From Batkoa obscura (taxonomy: Eukaryota > Entomophthoromycota > Entomophthoromycetes > Entomophthorales > Batkoaceae), in contig JASVEC010000060.1 of the NCBI GenBank assembly GCA_030770535.1, positions 62,001 to 126,000 on the forward strand: a stretch of 64,000 nt of DNA. Direction: 5' to 3'. How positions within the stretch are numbered: position 1 is the first letter of the stretch; each line of letters opens with the position of its first letter. The notes below the pieces were generated by a model. That model was not told the origin of the DNA. It worked only from the letters and a program-made list of their open reading frames with translations, and made no database searches. A program made the position numbers and the translations under genes. Positions 11,599 to 21,843 of the stretch are shown piece after piece.

Positions 11599-13877
11599 TC
11601 AAAGTGGAATATACTGAATACCGCTTTTTTTACTTTTTTTAAATTCACTAGCAACCTGCTCAATTTGTTTTCTTAAAGCAGTATAACAAGGTTCAATAAG
11701 TTCCAATTTAAGACAAATACTAAATTTAATAATATCTTGAACTTCTAAGCCTTCCATAGCATACATAATATTACTTAAACAAAGGTTACGAAGAGAGCAT
11801 TGGTTATAACTTGTTTCTTTCTTTTCTTCTTGTATACTTTCAAAACTATTCTCTTTATACAAGTTATTATCATTATTATTATTATTATCATTTATTATTC
11901 TTGGATCAAAATATTCTTTTAATAAAGATTCAACAAAAGGAGCTTTAACTCCTAAATAAATATCATTAGTTTGAATCACTTTACCAATTACATCTTTAAA
12001 ATAAAAACTCATATCCTTTAATTTATCGCATGTAATTAAAAAGGTAACCGATCCTTTTTTACAAGGCGATAACATAAAATTACGTAATATAGTAATTAAT
12101 TGGGGACAGTAAACATGTAATATTTTAACTTCTTTTATAACAAATAACGTTTTTGTAGAATAAAATTGGGATCCATTGAGTATGAGACTTAATTCTTTAC
12201 AACCAGTAACATCATCCGGTATACAAAGCTGTGTTAAATCAATCATTACAATACGATAATCTTCTAAATTATTTAATGTAGATGATAATATTAAATTTTG
12301 TACAACCCCAGAGTTTCCATTAATAATCACTACTTTTGGTACTAAATTTTCATTCATAATTATGCTATTCTCTTCTAAATCTTTATTGATTGCTTCTAAT
12401 ACATCTTCTACCATTGGATTTAATAATTTATCATAAGGTGGTACTATTGATTGACATTTCATACCAATTAAATTTTGAGATACAGAAGTTACTTTCTTTA
12501 ATGCTATCATAAAATCGCATTCTTCAATTTTCATAGTAGAACAATCTATATTGCTTGCTCCAATTTCTTTATCAAATGTATCTGGATTTCTTCGAATAAA
12601 TGCCGCTACTACGGCTTTATCACATAAAGATTTTAAATCGGCTCCACTATATCCTTTAGTTAAGTTAATAATTTTATCAATAACTTGTTTATCTAATGGT
12701 ATTGGCCATGAATTAGTAATAGCATTAATGATTGATTTTCTAGCTTCTAAATTTGGTAAAGCGAAATATAATTCTTCATCGAACCTACCAGGCCTCCTTA
12801 AAGCAGGATCAATAGCTTCAATTCGATTAGTAGAACCAATCACTAATACTTTACCTAAATCTTTAAACCCATCCATATAAGCTAATAATGAAGATACTAA
12901 AGAAGCACTAGGTCGATCATTTTCATCTCTAATAGGCGCAAGTCCATCAATTTCATCAAAAAATATTATACTTGGGGCCCATAATTTTGCTGTTTCAAAG
13001 ATCTTTTTCAATCGAATTTCAGATTCACCTACCCATTTACTTAAGATATCTGCATTATTTACATGAAAATAGGCAATGGGCACTTTTTCTTTGGAACACT
13101 CATGTACTAATGATTTAGCTAAAAAAGTTTTTCCTGTACCAGGTGGACCATGGAATAAAATACCCCTTGAAGATATGATATTATATTGTTTACAAAATTC
13201 GGGGTATAAAATGGGTAATACGATTGATTCTTTTATTTTATAAATGTGAGGATCTAGGCCACCAACTTTTGAAAGAGAGGTAGTAAATATTGATGTTGGT
13301 AAGCTTATTTTTGATGGTATTTTAATATCTGGACGAGATTCTATTATTTCTGCTGCGTTTAGAGGGAGGTAATATTCTTGTCCTAAAGTATCTTCTTCAT
13401 TACCTTCATCCTCGTCTTCTAAATTAAACTTGATAATGGATTCACTTTTTTTATTGTCATTTTTATTGTCATTATTTTTTTTTTCAATATCCTTTTTGGG
13501 TTCTTTATTTTCTGTTGTTGTTAAATAATAAATTTAAAAAATATCAAATTTAAATTACCAATCGTTTCCTCAGATGAATAACCTTCTCCTTTACTCCTAA
13601 GCTGATATATTTCATCTTCATCTCGATATCCATCAGAAGAAATTTCATTAACACTCATCAACCTTTTTATACTAATTTCATCGTTATCCGAAGTTGGACT
13701 TAATAATCTTTTATTTGACAATTTATCTTTTTCATCGTTTTCAAATCTATTTGACAGCCGAGTGGATCTTCTAAATACTGGCGAAGTTGGTACATTATGA
13801 TTTTCTCCTTCTTTACAACGCAAACTAGATCTTAACTTTCTTCCATTTGTACTATTCCTACTATTGTTTTGGTTCAT
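11599..13877 (-). CDS. ATAD2/Yta7/Abo1-family AAA+ ATPase, without bromodomain
   Basis: Chromatin AAA+ ATPases of this family handle histones H3-H4 and nucleosome density. Two exons are separated by an intron at 13512-13558. The N-terminal ~200 residues are basic and then acidic (RRSTRLSNR, then EDEDEGNEEDTLGQEYYLPLN), followed by the family linker KVGGLDPHIYKIKESIVLPI. AAA1 is complete: Walker A GPPGTGKT, Walker B IIFFDEIDG, sensor GSTNR, arginine fingers PALRRPGRFDEE and the GYSGADLKSLCDKA helix. AAA2 is degenerate, with NGNSGVVQN where a Walker A would be, as in Yta7. The protein is about 740 residues and ends ...KKSGIQYIPL soon after AAA2; no bromodomain is seen, whereas Yta7/ATAD2 are about 1,300-1,400 residues. 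No further coding exon is evident in the 338 bp downstream. Confidence 0.88.
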
Positions 13878-14017
13878 TTTTTTTGAAGATTAAAAATGAA
13901 GAATTAGAACTGTGTTGTTTGATTAAAAAATTGCAAAAATTTGAACTTTTGCACTAAGAGTGAAATGTTAAACTGAGTAAATAGTTCTAAAGTGATAGTG
14001 TATTGTAAAAAATTAGA

Positions 14018-15160
14018 ATGAGTAAACCTAAATGGCGTAGAATCTTATATGAAAAACAACCTTATCCAGATAATTATACGGATGCTACATTTTTAAATTT
14101 ACTGAGGAAAAATGGTATTCTAGTTTCAAAAAAACAAGTATCTAAAAAATAAACTAAAGTCCAAATTTTAGTAAACGTTCGACGATATACATTAAGCCAT
14201 TTATGTTTTCAAGCATCAGTAACAATATTACTTCACTTGAATAAAATCATTTTGTTTGTATTTACTCTTTTAAAAATTGAAAGTGATGTATGGCAACCCA
14301 ATTTGGTATTAAATTTTGCTTTTATATTTACTATAATTGCTTATTTCTTTTGGTATCTTTCAATGAGGAAAGCTCATAAAGAAACTTATATTGATCGTAA
14401 GTTTTATTTTATTTACTATCGCTTTTGTTTATTAGTTTTATATTAATGGAATAATAGTTGAAGCTACAGTAAAAAGTGGTTTATTAATAATAGTAGTTAT
14501 CTTTGGTTTATCTCCTTTATTAAAAACGTTAACTTCGGATGTATCGGTAGATAGTATTTGGTTCCTAGCTACTTTAGCCTTTACTATTAATGCTATCTGG
14601 CATGATTATTCAAGTGAGAATTGTATGGATATTGTGTAAGTTTGTTTTTATAGTTAATATTAGAAGAGATAGATAATAACTTCCATTTAAAAATAGATTT
14701 CCTGGTACTATATCTATTAACGCTGCCATCTTTGGTTCTGTTTTATTAGCATCAAGAAACACTAACTCCACTTTAAAAGTAGCTAGTATATTGTCCATTT
14801 CAATTGTTACATTTGCTTTATTTCCAGCAGCCGAAAGACATTTAAGGGTAATCAATAATACTCTATAAATTCATCTTACTTTTTTCGTTATAATTTCAAC
14901 TCACAAACTAATTTTTCTTCTTTATTTAGCATTTCTCCCCTAAAACATGTCTATGTTTATCCATCATTTTATTATCAACTACCTTGTATTTAATCAAAGA
15001 ATGGAGCAATTCTTACTATTGGATTTCATTTTATTGTTTTATTGTAATTTTAATTATCCTTGTATTTCCAGCGGGTATGATTTATTCGTTAAAATATAAA
15101 AATGCTATATCAGGACCTTGGGATGAAGCTAAACCTGCAATTGGAAATGATTTAAAATAA
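14018..15160 (+). CDS. GPI2: GPI2/PIG-C, GPI-GlcNAc transferase subunit
   Basis: PIG-C/Gpi2 is a membrane subunit of GPI-N-acetylglucosaminyltransferase, which starts GPI-anchor synthesis on the ER. The first exon reads [20 protein letters not shown], the invariant family start (human WKKVLYERQPFPDNYVD). Later exons hold hydrophobic helices plus [20 protein letters not shown], the central hallmark (human YGFSPVLKTLTESVSTDTI), then [13 protein letters not shown] and the end [15 protein letters not shown] (human NIHGPWDEA). Four or more introns interrupt the gene, the first after LNLLRKN. Start ATG 14018 is the first Met and follows an in-frame-stop-rich region. GAA1, a later GPI-pathway gene, lies just downstream in the same direction. 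Confidence 0.92.
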
Positions 15161-15393
15161 AAAAATAACCATTAATTAGTGTATATTTTAATTATGAGTA
15201 TAATGTTTATTATTTATAAAAATATTCATTTAATAATTTAAATATTAGAATCTATACGAAATTAGCAAAAACAATGGTATAAAATAAAAAATTGAAGATA
15301 AAATTGATAATACATTCTAATCCTGTATTTTTATTTATTGATTAATATTAAGTTAAAACTTTAATATATTACCATTTAAACTTTTTTCTTCAT

Positions 15394-15843
15394 CTATTGT
15401 TTATCAGTTTCTTCAGCAATCAATGGGCTATTTTCATCCGAAACTTGAGTAAATTCAGAATCTGTAGGTGTTGAAGTTTCTTCATTTTCTTTAACTTCTT
15501 CTTTGTCTTCTTTATCTTCGTCATCTAATTGATCAGCATAAATTTCTGGAAACTGCCTCATACAATCTTGCATAGCTCTAAAATTTTCAACACAATCGAT
15601 ACCTTTTGGTTCTTCAGTAGAAGTCAAAAAGCAGGTGAACGCTTCTTTAAAAAAAGAACCACAAGGTGGTTGTGCCATCCCGCCTAAACAGGGACAATCC
15701 CAATTGATTTCCCCTGTTTCTGGATCAACTGCTGAATTAATTTCAGCTAAACTTTCCGGTGGATGATCAGCCTGTAATTGAGTATAGGACTCTTCGTCAA
15801 TAAATAAGACGCTATCTTTACCATTGGTTTCCGTATATGTCAT
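15394..15843 (-). CDS. MIA40: MIA40/CHCHD4 intermembrane-space oxidoreductase
   Basis: Mia40 oxidises and traps cysteine-rich proteins in the mitochondrial intermembrane space, relaying electrons to Erv1. The 149-residue single exon has the redox CPC motif (NWDCPCLGGMAQPPCG) and the twin CX9C pair (CGSFFKEAFTC and CVENFRAMQDC) in the correct order and spacing, followed by the conserved FPEIYADQL. The tail is very acidic (DDEDKEDKEEVKENEE). No N-terminal presequence or transmembrane anchor is present, so it resembles the soluble animal CHCHD4 form rather than the anchored Mia40 of S. cerevisiae. It sits between GPI2 and GAA1 on the opposite strand. Confidence 0.95.
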   Translation of the reverse strand: MTYTETNGKDSVLFIDEESYTQLQADHPPESLAEINSAVDPETGEINWDCPCLGGMAQPPCGSFFKEAFTCFLTSTEEPKGIDCVENFRAMQDCMRQFPEIYADQLDDEDKEDKEEVKENEETSTPTDSEFTQVSDENSPLIAEETDKQ

Positions 15844-16193
15844 AGTTGTAACTTGGTTGATTTTAATCGAAATAAAAGTTGATTTTTTTAAATTGCTTAT
15901 AATTTGAGTTTAAACAAATCAAAAGTTTAAGAATAAGAATCGAAATTTTTATTTAATAAATATTATTAATAAGATTTTATAAGAATAAATATTATTAGTA
16001 ATAGTAAATAATTAAAATTAACTTTATATATTCATATATTGATATTAATATTAATGTTACATATATAATGTTAAATATTAAAAATATTAAAACTAATTAA
16101 CTTATTGAAGATAAGAAAATAAAATTTAAAAATTCACTTATAAAAAATTCAATTTTTTCCTTTTGATATTAACTTTTCTTTTATTAAAATTTC
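15844..16193. other. Shared upstream spacer of MIA40 and GAA1
   Basis: Divergent promoter region of 350 bp between the MIA40 start (minus) and the GAA1 start (plus). AT-rich, with no recognisable element. Confidence 0.5.
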
Positions 16194-18753
16194 ATGACGA
16201 CTAAACTTGAAAAAATAAAAACGAAAGTATTATTGTTTCAACCCAGTAACAAAACCATAATACTAATAAGGTAAACAGCAGCAATTAAACAAATACAAAA
16301 ACTAATAAAACTTTCTTATAGTTGGGTATGGGCATTATTAGGAATATTAGCGCTATTTCTATTAACTTCGGATCCAGCTTTAAAAGGTATTTATGTGGAT
16401 GAGAATGCATTGTTGATTAATTCGGTAATATATATAAAAAAGCAATTCATTTTGTTATAATAATTAATTATTATTAGGGTTGGGTGTATTATAGCGGTGA
16501 TCAAGTTGATTTAGCTGAAAAATATCAACAAGATTTAACAGCTATTAAAGACAGTGATAGCCAACTGTAAGTAGAAATCTAATCTATTGAAATAATAGTT
16601 ATTAATAATTTCATCTTTTTTTATAGTAAATCAAAATATATAGTTGAACAATTTAACGATTTTGGTTTTCTAACTTATACACAAAGTTATGATTTGCCAA
16701 ATAAACAATATCAAAAGGTAAGTTTTATCATTTCTTTGTTATTATTAGTTATTTATTTAAATTTTTTTATAAAGCCCATTTCAGGTATTAATACATATGC
16801 AGTTTTAAAAGCTCCACGCGGAGATGGTACTGAAGCATTAGTTTTAAGTGCAGATTGGAATTCAAGCATTGAAAATGGAAAAGGTAAAATAACAGAATAT
16901 AATTCTATCCAAAAAATAGGAAAGCTAATTATAAATTAGATAATATTTATGGAATAGCATTATTATTATCTTTAGCTCAACAATTTTCAAGTAAGTTTAA
17001 AATTATCATTATTTAACATATATTAATAAATAAACTTATTTTTTATCTTTCTATAATGTTAGCTAGTAATTTTTGGGCTAAAGATATTATTTTTCTTATT
17101 ACTGATAATGGTTTAACTGCATCTCAAGTTTGGTTGAATGCTTATTACACTTCTAATACAATTGAAGGAGCAGGTAATTATTTATATATCTTATTTAAAA
17201 ATCAATCGTGTTTACATTCCTTTAGAAAATTTAGCTATTATAGGTAGTGAAATTCAAATGGCAGTAAGTTTAGACTTTCCAAATAACTCGGAAGGTTATG
17301 ATTCTTTATCTTTTTATTATGGTAAATTTAATAATAATAATAATATTCTAGCTATATTAAATGATAAATTATTAGATGGTCCTAATGGACAACTACCTAA
17401 TATGGATTTAGTTTCAACAATAGCAGAAATCTGTGATGATTTTCAAATTACTCATTATATGTATGAACCTCCAAGAAAAGAACTATCTGAAAACAATAAT
17501 CGACTAATTACCATGCTTACTCAATTAAAATATATGGCATTTTGTTTACCAAGTTCCTATCATGGCCTATTTTTAAAGTAAGAGTTAACTGAATTTATTT
17601 TATAAGTTTAAGTTTATTAATTATTTTTTAGTTATGGTGTTAGTACAGTAACAATTAAAGGAAATCAAGGTATAAATAAAGATATTTATTTTAAAAATTT
17701 AGGATGGCAAGTATATAATAATATTTAATTATATAGTGTTTAATTATATAATATTTAATTAGGATAATTGAGTCAATGTTTCGTAGTTTAAATAATTTAT
17801 TGGAAAGATTACATCATTCTACCCATTTTTATATTTATGTTAACGCTTTTCGTTATATCCCATTAACTCATTACATTATTGTTGTTTTAGTATTGGCTTT
17901 ATTGCCTATTTTAATCGTTGTTTTAAAATTAAGGAAATCTGAGACTGATAATCAAAGGAATTTAGAGGAGAGTAATAAACAAATAAAAGAAAAGAAGGAA
18001 AGAAGTAAAGAAGTAAATGAAAAAGAGGAGAAAAAGGAAAAGAAAGAAAAAGAAGAGGAAGATGAAAAGGAAAAGGGAGAAAAAGAAAAAAGTAAAAAAG
18101 AACTAAATGAATTTACTTATCAACAAAATTTAAATCAATTTGAAGATGAATTAATAATACCAAAAATTTATTTTTATGGTGGTTACAAAGGACTATTATT
18201 ATTTATATCATCATTAAGTTTAACATTATTATGTTATATATTAATAACAAGACCTATTTTATCATTTTTAATAGTAAGTGATATTGTATTAAATGTAATT
18301 ATTAATATATATTAATTTTTAATTTAGTTTGATAATAAATTATTATTATTATTGATAGTAAATTATATTATAGGATTCTTAATTCAACAATTAACAATTA
18401 AGAGTAATTCAAATGGATTTAAAGATAGTCAATTAATTACCTTATTCTTTTCATCTTTAATAACTATATTAATAGCTCCTTTAAACACAGGTTTATCTTT
18501 ATTATTATCAATATCTACATTACCCTATTCATTAATATTATTGCATTTTGATAAGTTTAAAATAATCAAACTTATCTTAATTGCTTTAATTAATCCATTT
18601 GTGATTTTTTTAATATTGAAATATTTATTGAACTTGAATTTAGAATTATTATTAACTAATCATTTGATGATTTCTTCTTGGCTTCCTATCAGTATTATTC
18701 TATGTCATCTTCCTTTAAATTCAATCTTTTTTTTAACTTGTTTAAATTTATAA
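16194..18753 (+). CDS. GAA1: GAA1, GPI transamidase subunit
   Basis: Gaa1 is the M28-like subunit of the ER GPI transamidase, which attaches finished GPI anchors to proteins. A first membrane helix (WVWALLGILALFLLTSDP) precedes a lumenal domain with the family landmarks YVDENALL, YAVLKAPRGDGTEALVLSAD, FWAKDIIFLITDNG, AAVSLDFP-like QMAVSLDFPNNSEGYDSL, LPNMDLVSTI and STVTIKG. The last third is a series of hydrophobic helices ending FFLTCLNL. A Lys/Glu-rich cytosolic-type loop of about 60 residues (encoded 17930-18110) sits between two of them. About nine introns are needed. The ATG at 16194 is the likely start, but the first donor site is uncertain: frame is restored by a very short intron near 16245-16280 (about 33 nt). 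Confidence 0.88.
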
Positions 18754-18824
18754 TAATTTAAACATATTAAAATTGAATAAATAAATATATTTTATTATTT
18801 TTATTTTTATTTTATTTACTTAAT

Positions 18825-19754
18825 TTAAACTAAGTTTTTTAATTCATCTGAATCCCAAGAAATGAATTTACCATTTAATTCCCAAGGTAACTTCTTACTT
18901 AATATAATGTTAGCAATTACTTCCCCCGGTTGATAGGGAGATAATAATTGGTTATTAACTTTTAAATTGTTAAATTTTTCATGATCCACTTTACTCATTC
19001 CAGTTACACCTAAACATATAACAAAAAAATTCTTTTATTAGCCTCTATTCGCTTTAAAAAAACTACAAAACAAAATATATACCTTTGGTTCGAATTTCAT
19101 TTTGCATTTCAGTATCCACTACCCCTGGACGTAAAGCTAAATTAAAAATTTTAGGATGTTCTAAAGCTAAAGCTTGAGAAAACATATTGATTGCTGCTTT
19201 ACTCATACAATAAGCGGACCATCCAGAAGTTGGTTTTATAGAGGCTCCAGAACTTAAATTAATAATACGTCCTTCTTTTAAATAAGGTAACAATTTGGTA
19301 GTGAGATTTATTAAGGAAATGACATTAATATTGAAGATTCTATTAATTATTAATTTATTTTCTAGATTGAATAAGGTTGAACTTACTTTGTTAATTCATC
19401 TCTAGTTAATTCGGATATGGGTTTTAAGGGGTCAATCAATCTAAATGATTATTATTGTTAGAACACCATTTATATAATTTCTCTATTTCTTATTTTAATT
19501 TACCCAGCATTGTTAACTAAATTAATTTGATCAAATTGATAATTTTTTACCCAGACAATTATTTCTTCAATTTTATTATCATCCGAAATATCTGCTACAA
19601 TATAATGAAAATTGGAATATTGTTGTTGAATTTCTTTTAATAATGATTCATTTCTTGCTATTCCTAAAACACTACTTCCTCCTTTGATCAATAATTCACT
19701 ACATGCTTTACCAATTCCTTGTGAAGCCCCAGTAACAATAGTTAATATATTCAT
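18825..19754 (-). CDS. Short-chain dehydrogenase, IRC24/sepiapterin-reductase-like
   Basis: NAD(P)-dependent SDR. Exons give MNILTIVTGASQGIGKACSE (Rossmann TGxxxGIG), FHYIVADISDD, LVNNAG, then IINLSSGASIKPTSGWSAYCMSKAA (catalytic S, YxxxK) and ALRPGVVDTEMQNEIRTKG. The tail KFNNLKVNNQLLSPYQPGEVIA and GKFISWDSDEL matches yeast YIR035C/YIR036C (Irc24 benzil reductase) closely: NNQLLDSSVPA and GQYLSYND there. The physiological substrate is unknown; diketones or pterins are candidates by family. At least three introns. Start is ATG 19752-19754; the further-upstream reading frame lacks an ATG. Stop TAA is at 18825-18827. It converges on GAA1 with only 71 bp between stops. Confidence 0.85.
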
Positions 19755-21040
19755 GCTTTTGAAGTTGAAGTGTTTCAAAACTAAGTTATATTGAAGGGAA
19801 AAAATAATTAATTTAATTAAATGAATAAAATGACATGCGATTTACTTGAGAACTAACTATAATAGATGGAAATTTAAAAATATAACAATAATTTGAACTT
19901 TTGTGTTCGTTTTTAGGTTTTGATTTTTGCGTTTTATTTTAAAATAATTTAAAAACAATAACTCCACAAAACAATAATATTAAAACGATAGTATAATAAA
20001 ATTTTAAATATCAAATAAAAAGAAGAGTTATTTAAAAAAGGTGTTATTTTATTTACTGTTGTTAATTTAAACTCATTTTCGTGATTTTTTAAATAACTTA
20101 ATATAAAATACCTTAAACTTTGCCTTTAATTATTTTGATAGAACTTCTCATAACATTAAATACAATAAGAAAACTAAACATGGATCATGGGACTAATAAG
20201 TTATGATCTCAGTTCATATTTCATTTAACTCAAATCAAAAAAATTTCAAACTACAATTATAAGTCCCATACAAAGTATTAAATAAACCAAATAACAATAA
20301 TTTATAACAACATGTAGTATTAAAAGCAATAGATTTATAATTTATATAAAGACTCATGTATGTAAATGAACTCCTTTAAAATAAACTTGTAGTTATAAAC
20401 TATTGAAAAGCTTCAACTTGAACTAAAATTCATATGATAATAAATTAAAAGATTAAGCTAATAAATAAAAGTACATTTATGTTATTATTATTTTAAATAA
20501 TCAACCTATAAATTGAACAAAGGTTGTAATTTTCTTATTGATCTTAATTCTCAAAATTAAGTCTATCCTTAATATTTATAATAGCAATAACAACATGGCT
20601 TAAAACGCAACACGCAAAAAATTAAGTAATTAACTAAAATTAGAAATCTTGATTTGCCAATCATTATCTTCAATCATCCTAAATAGTTAGCTATCATTAG
20701 CCATTTAACAACAATGACGAAATCCTTTTTAAAATTCCAATAAAACATCATTAATGATACCATGTTCAATTATATTTTTAAGGGATAAAATTATTATAAA
20801 AATAAAATTTTAAGGGTAGAAAAAGAGAAATAGATAAAAATTATCTAATGAACTTGTTTTCATACGTCACCTAAATAGATAATAAAGTATATAAAAACAA
20901 TCCTTAATATTATTATTTATATTTTTTATCTTCTTTTCTATTATTAAAAATTGAAAACATTTAAGTAATTTTTCTTTCTATTCTTCTATTATATATAACT
21001 AATTTATTAATCTTCTCCTTTCTATTCTATTTATATAGAA
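19755..21040. other. Divergent spacer between the SDR gene and the first HSP20 gene
   Basis: About 1.3 kb of AT-rich DNA, including the HSP20 upstream region. No ORF, RNA or MITE found apart from the TATA-like box listed separately. Confidence 0.6.
20884..20895 (+). promoter_or_regulatory. TATA-like box AAAGTATATAAA of HSP20 gene 1
   Basis: The same 12-mer occurs upstream of the second HSP20 gene at 24525-24536. Here it is about 145 bp before the ATG. No clean nGAAnnTTCn heat-shock element is visible nearby. Confidence 0.45.
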
Positions 21041-21646
21041 ATGACTCTTGGCTTAAAAAATTTATTTGGTAGTAACCAAAATCAAACTGATAATAATTTA
21101 AACAATGATTACTTTAATTATTCCGCTGCTGTTGTACAAACCAAATGGATTGAAGATAATCATGTTTATTATTTAAAAGTAGCTTTACCAGGTTTAACTG
21201 AAAAAGAAATTAATGTTAAAGTTGATGATGCTACTGGTGATCCATCTAATCCTTTAATTACTATCGAAGCTGGTGTTGAATATAATTCTAATCAATTTAA
21301 TAATCAACAACAACAAGGTCAACAACAAGGGCATGGATTAGGATCATTATTTAGTAATAATAATAATAATCAATATCAACAAGCTGGTTCTAATAGCTTT
21401 TACTCTGCCCAAACTTATTCTCAATATCAAGATTTAAATACTCCATATCCACTTACCAATTATTCTCAATATAACTCTTTTGCCAATCGCTTCTACTTAT
21501 CTTTCCCTGTACCTACTTCCCGTGTTAAGGTAGATGATATTCAAGCCAACACTGATAATGGTGTACTTACTGTTAAATTCCCAAAACAACCAAATGCTCA
21601 AACCCAAGGTGCTCGTCCCATTTCCCTTGGTAAATCTCGTCTTTAA
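21041..21646 (+). CDS. Small heat-shock protein (HSP20) with Gln/Asn-rich insert
   Basis: ATP-independent chaperone of the alpha-crystallin family, 201 residues, one exon. The start of the crystallin domain reads TKWIEDNHVYYLKVALPGLT then EINVKVDD (residues about 34-64); the closing strands read VKVDDIQANTDNGVLTVKFPK (about 164-185), and a C-terminal ISL resembles the I-x-I/V oligomerisation tail. Between them lies an ~80-residue Gln/Asn/Tyr/Ser-rich insert (NQQQQGQQQGHG, YSQYQDLN) of prion-like composition, where ordinary HSP20s have a short loop. C-ending codons (ATC, TTC, GCC, CGT) are more frequent than in neighbours, as expected for strong expression. Confidence 0.9.
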   Translation: MTLGLKNLFGSNQNQTDNNLNNDYFNYSAAVVQTKWIEDNHVYYLKVALPGLTEKEINVKVDDATGDPSNPLITIEAGVEYNSNQFNNQQQQGQQQGHGLGSLFSNNNNNQYQQAGSNSFYSAQTYSQYQDLNTPYPLTNYSQYNSFANRFYLSFPVPTSRVKVDDIQANTDNGVLTVKFPKQPNAQTQGARPISLGKSRL

Positions 21647-21843
21647 ATAAGAGCTAGGCAATAAATAGTATCATATTTATTTTCTTTTTCTCTTTAAATT
21701 TCAATTTAATTTGTATTCAATTACAAAATTTATTTATAGGCTTCAAATTTTATTTAAAAAGTTTCATTTAAAAGATCCTACAACATACATTGTATTTCTA
21801 TATCACTATTTAATAATTATAACATTTTATATAAAACCATTGT

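Noticed and set aside
12551-12880. Plus-strand frame inside the ATAD2-like gene
   Set aside because: The opposite strand encodes an unmistakable AAA domain; this is a shadow.
14610-14855. Minus-strand frame inside GPI2
   Set aside because: GPI2 exons on the plus strand match the family; this is a shadow.
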